From assembly GCA_964551315.1 (NCBI GenBank), contig CAZKCM010000009.1, positions 1 to 64,000 on the forward strand: a stretch of 64,000 bases of DNA. The letters are read 5' to 3'. The notes beneath the pieces are model-generated. The model was not told the origin of the DNA. It searched no databases and saw only the letters and a program-made list of their open reading frames with translations. Every line of letters begins with the position of its first letter. Within the stretch, counting starts at the first letter, position 1. Position numbers and translations under genes: made by a program. The DNA is from Virgifigura sp964551315 (lineage in GTDB: Bacteria > Pseudomonadota > Alphaproteobacteria > Dongiales > Dongiaceae). Shown one piece after another: positions 34,433-44,022 of the stretch.

Positions 34433-35839
34433 TCAGATTCTCGGCATGCTGAACGGCCGGGCCGTCTCAAAGGCGCGGGCCGCGCGGAGCACCCGCGCGT
34501 CGTCATAGAGCGCCCCGACGATCTGCAGCCCCACCGGCAGCCCGGCCGCGGTGAAGCCGCAGGGCACCGTCGCCGCCGGCTGGCGGGTCAGGTTGAACGG
34601 GTAGGTGAACGGCGTCCAGTCGACCCAGCGCTCGCCGGTGGCCGTCACCGGGGCTTCCTGCCCGGCGTCGAACGCGGGCAAGGGCATGGTCGGGGTGATC
34701 AGAAGGTCCCAGGTCTGGTGAAAGCCGTTCATCGCCACGCCCATGGCTTCCCGCCGCTTCACCGCGTCCAGATAGTCCATCAGCGAGATCCGCTCCCCCA
34801 GTTCCGCGATCTCGACAAGGCCGGGGTCCATCAGCCGCCGCTGCTCCGGCCCGAAGGCGCGCAGCGCGGCGGCGGCCCCCGCGAACCAGTGCCGGGAGAA
34901 CACGTCGGCCATCTCCGCGCCGGAGGCGAGCGGCGGGTCGGCCTCTTCCACCCGGGCGCCGAGTTCCTCGAAGGTGCGCGCCGCCTCGGCGACCAGAAGC
35001 GCCACCTCGCGATCGACCGGTCCGACGCCGCCGAGCGTCGGGCTGAAGGCGATGCGAAGGCCCTTGATGCCTTCTTCCAACCCATCCCGATAGTCGCGCC
35101 CGTCGGGCGGCAGCGCGTACCAGTCGCGCGGGTCGGGCTCGCTCAGGACCGTCAGCATGAGCGCCGCGTCGGCGACCGTCCGGGTCATCGGCCCGAGATG
35201 AGCGAGGGTGCCGAACGGGCTCAAGGGATAGGCGGGCACCCGGCCGAAGCTCTGCTTGAAACCGAAGATCCCGGTGAAGCTCGCGGGGATGCGGATCGAG
35301 CCGCCGCCGTCGGTGCCGATGTGGAGGGCGCCCATGCCAGTCGCCGCGGCGACCGCCGCTCCCCCGCTGCTGCCGCCCGGCGTCTTCTCCGGATTCCACG
35401 GGTTGCGGGTCACGCCCGTGAGCGGGCTGTCGGTGACGCCCTTCCAGCCGAACTCCGGGGTGGTCGTCTTGCCGAGCAGCACGGCGCCGTGCTCGCGCAG
35501 CCGCGCGACCGCCGGCGCGTCCTCGTTCCAGGGCTGATCCGGCGAAACCGCCTTGGAGCCGCGCAGCGTCGGCCAGCCCTTGGTGAGCACGAGGTCCTTG
35601 ACCGTGGCCGGCACGCCGTCGACGCGCCCGCGCGGTTCGCCCTTCTGCCAGCGGCGTTCGGATTCGCGCGCCGCGGCGAAGGCGGCGTCTTCGTCGACGA
35701 GGCAGAAGGCGTTCAGCGCGTCGTTCAGCCGGGCGATCCGGTCGAGCGCGGCGCGCGTGGCCTCGACCGGCGACAGGTGCTTGGCACGGTAGTTCTCCAG
35801 CAGCTCGGTGGCCGGCATCAGGGCAATGTCTCGGGACAC
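34433..35839 (-). CDS. Amidase (amidase signature family)
   Basis: A 468-residue amidase. The Ser-cisSer-Lys triad is visible: Lys81 in VKDLV, the cis-serine S157 in TPGGSSGG and the nucleophile S181 in DGGGSIRIPAS. The family hydrolyses amides of aryl or alkyl acids or acts in GatA-like reactions; there is no gatBC here, so a catabolic amidase is likely. GTG 35839 is preferred since AGGAG lies nine bases upstream; GTG 35848 would sit directly on the Shine-Dalgarno. It opens a catabolic region with an MFS carrier, an OCD-family enzyme and a Liv-type importer. Confidence 0.92.
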   Translation of the reverse strand: MSRDIALMPATELLENYRAKHLSPVEATRAALDRIARLNDALNAFCLVDEDAAFAAARESERRWQKGEPRGRVDGVPATVKDLVLTKGWPTLRGSKAVSPDQPWNEDAPAVARLREHGAVLLGKTTTPEFGWKGVTDSPLTGVTRNPWNPEKTPGGSSGGAAVAAATGMGALHIGTDGGGSIRIPASFTGIFGFKQSFGRVPAYPLSPFGTLAHLGPMTRTVADAALMLTVLSEPDPRDWYALPPDGRDYRDGLEEGIKGLRIAFSPTLGGVGPVDREVALLVAEAARTFEELGARVEEADPPLASGAEMADVFSRHWFAGAAAALRAFGPEQRRLMDPGLVEIAELGERISLMDYLDAVKRREAMGVAMNGFHQTWDLLITPTMPLPAFDAGQEAPVTATGERWVDWTPFTYPFNLTRQPAATVPCGFTAAGLPVGLQIVGALYDDARVLRAARAFETARPFSMPRI

Positions 35840-36047
35840 GGGCGGCACCTCCTCTTGCGTGCTGTGCGGGGATCCATTCCTGGCACGGTGCGGCCCGGTT
35901 TGTCGAGCGACGGCGCTCTCGCCTTTGCGGCTCCCTCCTCATGCGGGAGGGAGGGGAACGCCCGACGGGGCTGGCGCGTTCGACGCTCGTCGCTGTAGAG
36001 TGCGGCCCCCGGGGACCGCCCCGAAACCCTGCGACACCGGTGTCATC

Positions 36048-37223
36048 ATGTCGACCGACGTTCTGACGGACCGCCAGCGCTGGCTGAGTCTGAGCGCCCC
36101 GATCGCCGGCGTGCTCGGCGTCGGCATCGCGTTCGGCGCCCTTATTCCGCTGATCGCGCTCCGCCTGGAGCGCGACGGGGTCGAGACGGCGCTGATCGGG
36201 CTCAACTCCGCCATGTTCCCGATCGCGGTGCTGACGATCGGGCCGTTCCTGCCGCGCATCATCGCCGCGCTGGGGACGCTGCGGTCGATGTATCTCGCCA
36301 TCGGAATCACCGCGGCGGCGACCCTGTTGTTCCCGGCGCTGCCGGACCTCTGGGTCTGGTTCCTGCTCCGCTTCGTCATCGGCCTGGCCAGTGCGGTGCA
36401 TTGGGTGGTGACCGAGGCCTGGGTCAACATGGTCGCGACGGACCGGAACCGCGGCCGGGTCATGGGCGTCTACGCGACCGTTCTGGCCGCCGGCTTCACC
36501 GTGGGTCCGCTGATCATCGGCCTCACCGGCATCGACGGATGGCTGCCTTTTGCGCTGATCACCGTCTTCGTCGCGCTGTCCGCCCTGCCGCTCCTGGTCG
36601 CGCGCGATCTCGCGCCGCCGATGCGGCACAAGCAGAACGCGGGGCTGCTGCGGCTCTTCGCCCATGCCCCCACCGTGATGTTCGGCGCGCTTGCCGCCGG
36701 ATTTACCGACACGGCGCTGTTCGTGATGCTGCCGCTCTACGGGCTGGACGCCGGCTTCGAGCGGGCGGTCACCGTTCAGCTGTTGAGCGTGTTCATCGCC
36801 GGTAACCTGGTGCTGCAGATCCCGCTCGGCTGGCTGGCCGACCGGACGAATCCGCGTGCCGTGCTGATCGGCTGCACCGCCGCCGGCGTGGTCGGCGTCG
36901 CCTCCTTGCCCTTCCTGCTGGCGCAGGGCCCGCTGCTCTGGATCATGCTGTTCGTCTGGGGCGGTACGACCTTCGGCCTCTACACGACCGGTCTTGCGCT
37001 CCTGGGCCGGCGCTTCCCGGCGGCGCAGCTGGCCGCGGCCAACACCGCCTTCGTGATGTTCTACGAGATCGGCAGCGTCACCGGGCCCGTCGCCTCGGGC
37101 TTCGCCATGGATCTCATCGGCCGGAACGGTCTCGTCGTCACCGTCGGCGCCGCCTCGGTCGCCTTCCTGCTGTTCAGCCTGGTCCGCGCCGGCCAGCGGC
37201 GCACTATCCCGCCGACAGCTTAG
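36048..37223 (+). CDS. MFS transporter (YcaD-like)
   Basis: A 391-residue carrier with twelve predicted membrane helices. The cytoplasmic loop between helices 2 and 3 and its repeat after helix 8 (GWLADRTNPRAVLIG) carry the MFS G-x-x-x-D-R-x-x-R-R-type motif. The FVMFYEIGSVTGPVASG segment fits YcaD-type members. Substrate unknown. Its last 20 bases overlap the end of the convergent OCD-family gene. Confidence 0.85.
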   Translation: MSTDVLTDRQRWLSLSAPIAGVLGVGIAFGALIPLIALRLERDGVETALIGLNSAMFPIAVLTIGPFLPRIIAALGTLRSMYLAIGITAAATLLFPALPDLWVWFLLRFVIGLASAVHWVVTEAWVNMVATDRNRGRVMGVYATVLAAGFTVGPLIIGLTGIDGWLPFALITVFVALSALPLLVARDLAPPMRHKQNAGLLRLFAHAPTVMFGALAAGFTDTALFVMLPLYGLDAGFERAVTVQLLSVFIAGNLVLQIPLGWLADRTNPRAVLIGCTAAGVVGVASLPFLLAQGPLLWIMLFVWGGTTFGLYTTGLALLGRRFPAAQLAAANTAFVMFYEIGSVTGPVASGFAMDLIGRNGLVVTVGAASVAFLLFSLVRAGQRRTIPPTA

Positions 37224-38157
37224 CCATCAGGTGCTGGGCGGTGCCGAGGTCCTCGTGGCCGCCGCCGCCGGACTTGAACAGGGTGATCTCGTCCTCTGAC
37301 AGGCGGCCCGGCCGCTCGTCGCGCGCAAGCTGAAAGCCATCCGTGATGTCCGCCTCGGCGATGAGCCCCGCCGCGAGCGGCTGGCAGATGTCGCCCGCGA
37401 CCTCGAGCGTGGTGAAGCGCGCGTCGACGAAGATCCGGGCCCGCCGCACCGCTTCGTCGTCGGCTTCGCGCATGTCGGGGCGGAAGCCACCCACCAGGTC
37501 GAGATGAGTCCCGGGCCTCAGCCAATCGCCGCGTATGAGCGGCGCGGTGGCCATGGTGGCACAGGAGATCACGTCGGCTTCGCGCGCGGCGCCTTCGAGG
37601 TCCTCCGTGGCGGCGATGTCAAGGCCGCGCGCCCAGTCCTCGGTTGCCAGCGCGGCGGCGAGCGCACGGGCCCGGTCGGCGGTTCGGTTCCAGACGCGCA
37701 CCCGTTCGATCGGCCGCACCGCGGCGTGGGCCTGGACCAGATGCGGCGCCAGGGCGCCGGCCCCGACCATGAGCAGGAACCGCGCGCCCTCCCGCGCGAG
37801 ATAGGTCGCCGCGAGCGCTGAGTTGGCCGCCGTCTTGCGCAGCGTCAGCGCCGCCCCGTCGATGGCGGCGAGCGGCAGCCCGGTCGCCCCGTCGAACAGA
37901 AGATACACGCCCTGCACCGATTCGATGCCCTTGCCGGCGTTCTCGGGGAAGACGCTGACGAGCTTGACCCCGAAATGGCGGCCGAACTGCCAGGCCGGGA
38001 GGAGGAGCCAGTCGTTGCGCCGCCCGTCCGGCAGAGGTTCGGCGAGGTCGATCCGCTCCATCCGGTCGACGCCGCGGCGGAACAAATCCCGCAAGGCCTC
38101 GACAAGGGACGGGTAGTCCAGGAAACGGTGGACGTCTTCGGCGTTAACGACGCGCAT
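37204..38157 (-). CDS. Ornithine cyclodeaminase/mu-crystallin family protein
   Basis: A 317-residue protein. The substrate half has KLVSVFPEN and TLRKTAANSALA; the Rossmann half has LLMVGAGALAPH, then VRVWNRTADRA and GGFRPDMREADDE, the conserved family segments. Members include ornithine cyclodeaminase and ketimine/imino-acid reductases using NAD(P). ATG 38157 has AAGGA seven bases upstream. In this context it may process an amino acid released by the neighbouring amidase or demethylase-type enzyme (inference). Confidence 0.88.
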   Translation of the reverse strand: MRVVNAEDVHRFLDYPSLVEALRDLFRRGVDRMERIDLAEPLPDGRRNDWLLLPAWQFGRHFGVKLVSVFPENAGKGIESVQGVYLLFDGATGLPLAAIDGAALTLRKTAANSALAATYLAREGARFLLMVGAGALAPHLVQAHAAVRPIERVRVWNRTADRARALAAALATEDWARGLDIAATEDLEGAAREADVISCATMATAPLIRGDWLRPGTHLDLVGGFRPDMREADDEAVRRARIFVDARFTTLEVAGDICQPLAAGLIAEADITDGFQLARDERPGRLSEDEITLFKSGGGGHEDLGTAQHLMAKLSAG

Positions 38158-38320
38158 GAGGGGATCCTTCCGCTGTTCGTGGCCTGTTTTGCGATTCTTG
38201 CGGATTCACGAAGACTTGAGAACGGGACAATTGCCGCCGCCGACGGTGCTTCCGTAAGCTTGTGGAGCGCGCATCGCCGCGCACCCTTGGAGCGCGAGAC
38301 TGGATCAGGGAGAAGCGCTC

Positions 38321-38536
38321 ATGACACGGATACCCATCATACGGTCGCCCATGACGCTGGCGATCGAACGGCGGAGCTTGATCGGGTGGATCATTGCGCT
38401 GCTCGGCCTCCCTGCGCTCGGCGCGTGCCGGCAGGGTGAGCGATTCGGCCAGCGGGGAGGGGACGAGGACGACGGCGGCAACGGTACCGGCGGCGGTATG
38501 TCCGGCGGCGGCGGGTCGGGCGGCGGCGGGTACTAG
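38321..38536 (+). CDS. Small glycine-rich lipoprotein
   Basis: A 71-residue protein. After a basic start (ERRSLIGW) and a hydrophobic stretch, LPALGAC forms a lipobox with Cys36. The mature part is short, acidic, then almost pure Gly/Ser (GGGMSGGGGSGGGGY). The twin arginine in RRSLIG leaves open a Tat route. ATG 38321 follows AGGGAGA. I know no function; glycine-rich tails of this sort are low-complexity and evolve fast. Confidence 0.6.
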   Translation: MTRIPIIRSPMTLAIERRSLIGWIIALLGLPALGACRQGERFGQRGGDEDDGGNGTGGGMSGGGGSGGGGY

Positions 38537-38542
38537 CGCGAG

Positions 38543-40540
38543 CTACAACGCCAGCCCCAGCTTTCGCCCCTCGTAGATCGCCAGGCTGGCGCGGCGCGGG
38601 GCGACGCAGTCGCCGATGGCGTGAATCTCCAGGCCGCTGTCGGCGAGGGTCCGTTGCAGCTCATCATTCGCGCGGTTCGTGGTGGCAAGGACGAGGCTGT
38701 CGAAGTTCCGGTACCATTCGCGCCCGTCGAGCAGGCTCCGCATCCGGGCCGTCGCCTCGACCGCCGCCGCCTCCCAGGCAAGCAGCACTGTGTCGGTCAG
38801 CGCCTCCACCTTCGCCTGCGCCAGGCGGCGGCGCAGCGCGCCCTGCGTCGCGGGGTGCTCCAGCCCCTTGGCCAGAACCGGATCGCGGGTGAGGACGGCA
38901 ACCGGATGGCCGCGTTCGGCGAGAAGCAAGGCCGTGCCGACCCCGGGCCAGCCGCCGAGGTCGTCCAGCAGCAGCACCCGCTTGCCGAGCCGCGCCCGGC
39001 CGGCGAGCACGTCTGCCACCTCGCAGACGTTGTCGCTCTCGACACCGGGCAGGCGCTCCACGTTCGGCAGGGCGCGCTGGAAACCGGTGCGCGCCGGCCG
39101 GGAGCCGGTGGCGAGCACCACGGCCTCCGCGTCGGCCGCGCGCACCCCGTCGGCGTCGAGCGCGGTGTTCAGGCGAATCTCGACCTGGTGCCGCCGCAGT
39201 TCGCCCTCGTACCAGGCGATCAGCCGCTTGATGGCGTCGCGGGTCGGCTGCTCGCCGGCAAGCCGGAACAGCCCGCCGAGGCGCGAGTCGCGCTCGACCA
39301 GCGTCACCCGATGGCCGCGTTGCGCGGCGACACGTGCCGCCTCCATACCGGCGACGCCGCCGCCGACCACGAGGATCCGGCGCGGCCGGTCCGCCGGTGC
39401 GAAGCGGTCGCCGCCCCATTCGAACTCGCGCCCGGCCGAGGGGTTCACCAGGCAGGAGATCCAGTAATCGCGCGACCGGCGGCCCCAGCAAAGCTGGTTG
39501 CAGGAGATGCAGGGGCGGATCTCCTCCGGCCGGTCGGCGGCGGCCTTCGCGGCGAGATGCGGGTCGGCGATCTGGCCGCGGACGAGGCTGACCATGTCGG
39601 CCATCCCGCCGGCGAGGACGGCCTCCGCGTTTTCCGGCGTGGTGATCCGGCTTTCGGCCTGGACGCGGGCGTGCTTCACCGCCTCCTTCAGCGCCGCGGC
39701 ATAGGGCGCGCCGAGCATGTCGTTGTAGGGCGAGGGCGGAATGATCTTGTCGAAGGCGAAATAGCTGCCGGTGCCGCAGGTGACGTAGTCGATGAGGCCC
39801 CGTTCGTCGTGCCAGGCGACGATCTCCTGCAGGTCCGCGACGGACAGGTTGCCGGGCACGTCGGGGTCGGCGCTGACGGCGAGGCCGAGGATGAAGTCCG
39901 TCCCGCAGAGCGCGCGGATCCGCTCGATGATCGCGGCCGAGAAGCGCATCCGGTTCTCGAAGGAGCCGCCCCAGCGGTCGTCGCGCCGGTTGGTGAGCGG
40001 CGTCCAGAACTGGTCGATGAGGGCGTTGTAGGCGGCGAACAGCTCGACGCCGTCGAATCCGGCCTCGCGGGCGCGGCGGGCGGCCTGGGCGAAGGCCTCG
40101 ATCATCTCCGCGATCTCGGCCTCTGTCATCGCGTGGCTGCCGTCGGCGTCGTGGTAGGAGGGCAGGCCGGAGGGGGACCAGTTCGGCGCGAAGGAGTTGT
40201 CCGCGTCGCCATGCGCGCCGACGTGGTAGAGCTGCTGGATCATCACCGTGCCGTGCTCCTTGCAGGCTTCGGTGATGCGCCGGAACGGCGCGATGATCGA
40301 ATCGTCTTCCGGCCGGAAGTTGCCGCGCGTGAGGACGGCCGTGCGGTGGACCGGGACCGGCTCGACCACGATCATCCCGGCGCCGCCGCGGGCCCTTTCC
40401 ACGTAATAGCCGAGCGTGCGCTCCGCCGGCAGCCCCTCGACGCTCATGTTGTTGGTGTGCGCGCCGAAGGTGATGCGGTTCTTCAGCGTTTTGTGGCGCA
40501 GGGTCAGTGGCTCGAAGAGATGGGGGAAGAGCTGGGACAT
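38543..40540 (-). CDS. 2,4-dienoyl-CoA reductase/trimethylamine dehydrogenase-type flavoenzyme (FMN, 4Fe-4S, FAD)
   Basis: A 665-residue enzyme of the FadH/TMADH layout. The N-terminal OYE-type TIM barrel (1-340) binds FMN. The Fe-S site is C344, C347, C351 and C363 (CISCNQLC, then C). The FAD motif VVGGGVAGMEAA follows at 391-402. The family includes 2,4-dienoyl-CoA reductase, trimethylamine dehydrogenase and demethylases of N-methylproline-type compounds. Next to a Liv-type importer, an OCD enzyme and an amidase, a role in demethylating or reducing an N-methylated amino acid is plausible but open. It is divergent from the importer operon. Confidence 0.88.
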   Translation of the reverse strand: MSQLFPHLFEPLTLRHKTLKNRITFGAHTNNMSVEGLPAERTLGYYVERARGGAGMIVVEPVPVHRTAVLTRGNFRPEDDSIIAPFRRITEACKEHGTVMIQQLYHVGAHGDADNSFAPNWSPSGLPSYHDADGSHAMTEAEIAEMIEAFAQAARRAREAGFDGVELFAAYNALIDQFWTPLTNRRDDRWGGSFENRMRFSAAIIERIRALCGTDFILGLAVSADPDVPGNLSVADLQEIVAWHDERGLIDYVTCGTGSYFAFDKIIPPSPYNDMLGAPYAAALKEAVKHARVQAESRITTPENAEAVLAGGMADMVSLVRGQIADPHLAAKAAADRPEEIRPCISCNQLCWGRRSRDYWISCLVNPSAGREFEWGGDRFAPADRPRRILVVGGGVAGMEAARVAAQRGHRVTLVERDSRLGGLFRLAGEQPTRDAIKRLIAWYEGELRRHQVEIRLNTALDADGVRAADAEAVVLATGSRPARTGFQRALPNVERLPGVESDNVCEVADVLAGRARLGKRVLLLDDLGGWPGVGTALLLAERGHPVAVLTRDPVLAKGLEHPATQGALRRRLAQAKVEALTDTVLLAWEAAAVEATARMRSLLDGREWYRNFDSLVLATTNRANDELQRTLADSGLEIHAIGDCVAPRRASLAIYEGRKLGLAL

Positions 40541-40789
40541 GGGCGCACTCGCGAGGCTCTCTTCTTTTTGCGAAGGCTAAGACGTGCGAGGCGGCCCGGT
40601 CAAAAGGAATCCCGCACCGGTCACCGCCGACCCCGCCTGCTCCCTAGGCAATTGATGCCTTTGTCCAAACTCGCCGGGCGCGCGGCGCGTCGCGGCCTTG
40701 TCTGTCTCCCCCCGCTCTGGCAGATTGACGCTCGTATGGGAGATTCGGTCGGTTCCCGATCATCAAGAACAAAGAGAGGGAGAGCAGTC

Positions 40790-42061
40790 ATGGCACGCAG
40801 AACAAGGCGCGTCTCGCGGCGCGACGTCATCCGGTACGGCGCGCTCACGGTCGGCGCTGCGGCGTTGGGCGCGCCTTTCGTGCGCACCGCGCGCGCCCAG
40901 GCGCCGACCTTGAAGGTCGGCGTCATCACGTCGCTGTCCGGAGAGAACATCTTCGGCGGCAACCTGACGCGCCGCGGCTACGACCTATGGGCCGAGGTGA
41001 TGAACGAGCAGGGCGGCGTCGAGATCGGCGGCGAGCGCTACAAGGTCGAGATGTTCTATGGCGACGATCAGAGCAATCCGGCCACCGGTGCCGACGCGGC
41101 CGAGCGCCTGATCGTCGGCGAGGAGGTCGATGCCCTGTTCGGTCCCTACACCAGCGGCGTGACCCTCGCCGTGCAGCCGATCTGCCAGAAGTACCGCGTG
41201 CCGATGATCTCCGGTTCGGCGGAATCCCCGAATGTCTGGAAGGCAAAGCCGGAGTTCAATTTCGGCATGATCCCGTCCGTCGACACCTCTGCCGGCAAGT
41301 CGATCGGCGTGCTGGCCGAGATGTCGCAGCCCAAGGCCACCAAGATCGCGGTGATCGGGGTGAACGAGCCGTTCTCGAAGGAAACGGCCGAAGGCTTCCG
41401 CAAGGGCGCCGAGGAGGCCGGCCTTGAGGTGGTCGCCTTCGAACTGTTCCCGGCTTCGGCCGACCTGACGCCAACCATCTCGAAGATCGCGGCGCTCGGA
41501 CCCGACCTGGTCGCCGTTGGCGGGCATGAGGAGCCGCTCATCAACGCCGTAAAGGCGTCAAAGTCCCTCAACTTCCGCCCGAAGGGCCTGGTGATGCATT
41601 ACGGCGTGACGAACCCGGCCTTCGCCCAGGAGCTGGGCGCCGACGCCGACGGCACCTGCGGCATCGCCGTCTGGCTGCCCTCCGTCCCCTACCGGGACGA
41701 GGTCTTCGGCTCCGCCAAGGATTATGACGAGCGCGCCTACAACCGCTGGGGCAGCCGCCCCGACTACACCGAGGCGGCCTGCTCGGCGAGCGGGCTCGTC
41801 CTGGGCGACGCCCTCAAGCGCCTGGGCAAGGCGCCGCCGCTCAGCCAGGAGGACAAGATCGCCCTCAAGGACGCAATCGCCGAGACCGACATCACGACCT
41901 TCTACGGGCCGGTGAAGTTCGAGAGGGAAGGCGACCACTACCACGACAACATCCAGCCGGTCCCTGTCCTCATCCAGATCAAGAACGGGACTTCGGTCCC
42001 GGTCGGGCCGAAGGATGCGGCGGAGGCGGAGCTCACCTATCCTCTGCCCGCATGGAAGTAG
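40790..42061 (+). CDS. Branched-chain amino-acid-type ABC transporter substrate-binding protein, Tat-exported
   Basis: A 423-residue periplasmic binding protein of the Peripla_BP_6 (LivK-like) type. The N-terminus has a twin-arginine signal (SRRDVI at 9-14, hydrophobic core, cleavage likely after ARA at 36). The mature start LKVGVITSLSGENIFGG and the GVTLAVQPICQKYRVPMISG segment are typical. It captures its ligand, an amino acid, amide or similar, for LivHMGF. ATG 40790 follows GAGAGGGAGA. A long open frame continues far upstream but carries no domain. A strong hairpin lies between this gene and livH. Confidence 0.92.
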   Translation: MARRTRRVSRRDVIRYGALTVGAAALGAPFVRTARAQAPTLKVGVITSLSGENIFGGNLTRRGYDLWAEVMNEQGGVEIGGERYKVEMFYGDDQSNPATGADAAERLIVGEEVDALFGPYTSGVTLAVQPICQKYRVPMISGSAESPNVWKAKPEFNFGMIPSVDTSAGKSIGVLAEMSQPKATKIAVIGVNEPFSKETAEGFRKGAEEAGLEVVAFELFPASADLTPTISKIAALGPDLVAVGGHEEPLINAVKASKSLNFRPKGLVMHYGVTNPAFAQELGADADGTCGIAVWLPSVPYRDEVFGSAKDYDERAYNRWGSRPDYTEAACSASGLVLGDALKRLGKAPPLSQEDKIALKDAIAETDITTFYGPVKFEREGDHYHDNIQPVPVLIQIKNGTSVPVGPKDAAEAELTYPLPAWK

Positions 42062-42068
42062 TCTTGTC

Positions 42069-42098
42069 GCGCCGGCGGCGCCTTTCGGCCGCCGGCGC
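42069..42098 (+). terminator. Intercistronic hairpin after the binding-protein gene
   Basis: An 11-bp perfect inverted repeat (42069-42079 with 42088-42098) enclosing an 8-base loop, eight bases after the stop codon. No T-run follows. In Liv-type operons such structures stabilise the binding-protein mRNA or dampen readthrough, giving more binding protein than membrane parts (known for such operons; inferred here). Confidence 0.6.
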
Positions 42099-42133
42099 GC
42101 CGTTTATTCATCGCTGAGAAAGGTGCCGGTCCG

Positions 42134-43006
42134 GTGGAGCTGCTTCTCCAGACCTTGATCAACGGCATCCTGATCGGCGGGATCATCGCCTCGTTCTCGA
42201 TCGGTTTTCAGCTCACCTTCGGCGTGCTGCACGTGATCGATTTCGCGGTCGGCGCCTGGGTCGTTCTGGGCGGCTATCTCGCCTACTGGATGTCGACATT
42301 GCTCGGCGTCGACGGCTTTCTCGCGCTGCCCGTTGCCTTCATTGTCTTCGGCCTCGTCGGCTATCTGATCGGTCCGGTCATCTATCGCGTCCGCAACAGC
42401 CGCTACGCGCGGCCGGAGCTGATGGCTCTCGCGCTCACCTTCGGCCTCTTCACATTGCTGCGCGGCGGGGCGCTGACGCTTTGGGGGTTCAACACGCGCA
42501 GCGTCCCGACGGTGCTGAGCGGCGAGAGCCTCATCATCGGGCCGGTCGCGGTGCCGCTCCTGCGCGTCGTCGCCTTTGCCTTCGCGGCCGCGGTGGCAGC
42601 CGCGCTCTTCTTCATCCTCTACCGCACGCGCTACGGCCTGGCGATCCGGGCGACGGCGGAGAACCGCCACAACGCCGGGCTGATGGGCGTGGACGTGCAG
42701 CGGCTCAGCGCCAACGTCTATGGCCTCTATACCGGGGTCACCGCCATGGCCGGCGTTCTCATGGCGGCCATCTACTCGGTGAATCCGGAGGTCGGCCTGC
42801 GCTACACCCTCTTCGCCTTCTTCGTCGCGGTGCTGGCCGGCCTCGGATCGGTGGGCGGCGCGATCATCGCCGCGCTGCTGTTCGGCGTTCTCGAATCGCT
42901 CGTGACCATCTATGCCGGGGCGAGCTATTCCCATCTCGCGATCTTCGCGATGCTCTACCTCGTGCTGCTGGTGTCGCCGCGCGGTATCCTGAGGCGGGGC
43001 CTATGA
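42134..43006 (+). CDS. livH: Branched-chain amino-acid-type ABC transporter permease (LivH)
   Basis: A 290-residue inner-membrane permease with about eight helices and the family segment FGVLHVIDFAVGAW near the start, then AIRATAENRHNAGLMGVD, the cytoplasmic EAA-like loop, and GLGSVGGAIIAALLFG. It forms the channel with LivM. The start is GTG 42134, with AAAGG upstream. Its TGA overlaps the ATG of livM. Confidence 0.93.
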   Translation: MELLLQTLINGILIGGIIASFSIGFQLTFGVLHVIDFAVGAWVVLGGYLAYWMSTLLGVDGFLALPVAFIVFGLVGYLIGPVIYRVRNSRYARPELMALALTFGLFTLLRGGALTLWGFNTRSVPTVLSGESLIIGPVAVPLLRVVAFAFAAAVAAALFFILYRTRYGLAIRATAENRHNAGLMGVDVQRLSANVYGLYTGVTAMAGVLMAAIYSVNPEVGLRYTLFAFFVAVLAGLGSVGGAIIAALLFGVLESLVTIYAGASYSHLAIFAMLYLVLLVSPRGILRRGL

Positions 43007-44022
43007 GCGCGGCCGGCAACGAGGTTCCCGCGCGGAGCGCCCCAGGATCGCGGCGCTGGCCGCGCCTCTTGCTGCTGGTGTTGGGCGCGGCGCTCGCCCT
43101 GGCGCTGCCGGAGCTCATCGACGCCTACTGGCTGCGGATCGCCACCGGCGCCCTCATGTGGGCCGGGCTTGCCTGCTCCTGGAACATCATCGGCGGCTAT
43201 GCCGGCTACATCGACTTCGGCCACTCCGCCTTCTTCGGCATCGGTGCCTATGCCAGCGCGATCCTCATGGGCGGTGCGTTCGGCTGGCCTTTCGCCGCGA
43301 CGATTCCCGTCGGCCTGCTCGTCGCCGCCGGCCTTGCCGCGGTGATCGGCGGCCCGACGCTCAGGCTGCGCGGCGCCTATTTCGCGATCGCCACCTGGGC
43401 CTTCGCCGAAGTGCTGCTGCAGCTGGCCACGGTCCTCGAGATCACCGGCGGCACCGCGGGCCTGAGCCTGCCGCCCTTCCTCGACGAGCGCTTCTTCTAC
43501 TTCGCCATGCTGGCGGCGGCGGCGGCCACCTACGCGCTCACCTGGCTCCTGTTCGAGCGGTCCCGCTTCGGCTTGAAGGTCAAGGCGCTGCGCGACCACG
43601 AAGAGGCGGCGGAGGCGATGGGCATCAACACGGCGTCGGTCAAGCTGCAGGCCTTCGCGCTCAGCGCCGCGATCGCCGCGGTGTTCGGCAGCCTCTACGC
43701 CTACTGGGTCACCTTCATCAACCCGCGCAGCGTGCTGGGCGGCGACATCACCGACCAGATGGTCGTGATGGTCCTGCTCGGCGGGCTGGGCAGCCTGTGG
43801 GGGCCCGCGCTCGGCGCCGTCGGTCTCTTCATCGTCAACCGCCTTTTCTGGATGACCTGGGGCGACACGACGGTCTACATCGCGATTCTCGGCCTCGCCA
43901 TCATCGGCGTCGTGCTGTTCCTGCCGAACGGCATCGCGGGGCTCTTCGCCCCGGGCTCGACCCAGCATGCCGGGCGCGCGCTGTGGCGCTCCCTCACGCG
44001 CCGACCGGGGGGCGGGCGATGA
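43003..44022 (+). CDS. livM: Branched-chain amino-acid-type ABC transporter permease (LivM)
   Basis: A 339-residue permease. The GYAGYIDFGHSAFFGIGAYA motif and LKVKALRDHEEAAEAMGIN cytoplasmic loop are LivM hallmarks, and LLGGLGSLWGPALGA is the conserved C-terminal loop. ATG 43003 overlaps the livH stop (ATGA), and its end overlaps livG in the same way, indicating a tightly coupled operon. Confidence 0.93.
   Translation: MSAAGNEVPARSAPGSRRWPRLLLLVLGAALALALPELIDAYWLRIATGALMWAGLACSWNIIGGYAGYIDFGHSAFFGIGAYASAILMGGAFGWPFAATIPVGLLVAAGLAAVIGGPTLRLRGAYFAIATWAFAEVLLQLATVLEITGGTAGLSLPPFLDERFFYFAMLAAAAATYALTWLLFERSRFGLKVKALRDHEEAAEAMGINTASVKLQAFALSAAIAAVFGSLYAYWVTFINPRSVLGGDITDQMVVMVLLGGLGSLWGPALGAVGLFIVNRLFWMTWGDTTVYIAILGLAIIGVVLFLPNGIAGLFAPGSTQHAGRALWRSLTRRPGGGR

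Noticed and set aside
34503..36665. A 720-codon minus-strand frame overlapping the amidase
   Set aside because: It runs antisense to the MFS gene and out of phase through the amidase gene; the product is arginine-rich and without recognisable domains, as expected for a GC shadow.
38621..40789. A very long open frame upstream of and in phase with the Liv-type binding protein
   Set aside because: It is antisense to the flavoenzyme gene (38543-40540), reflects high GC, and has no domain; the Tat signal at 40790 marks the true start.
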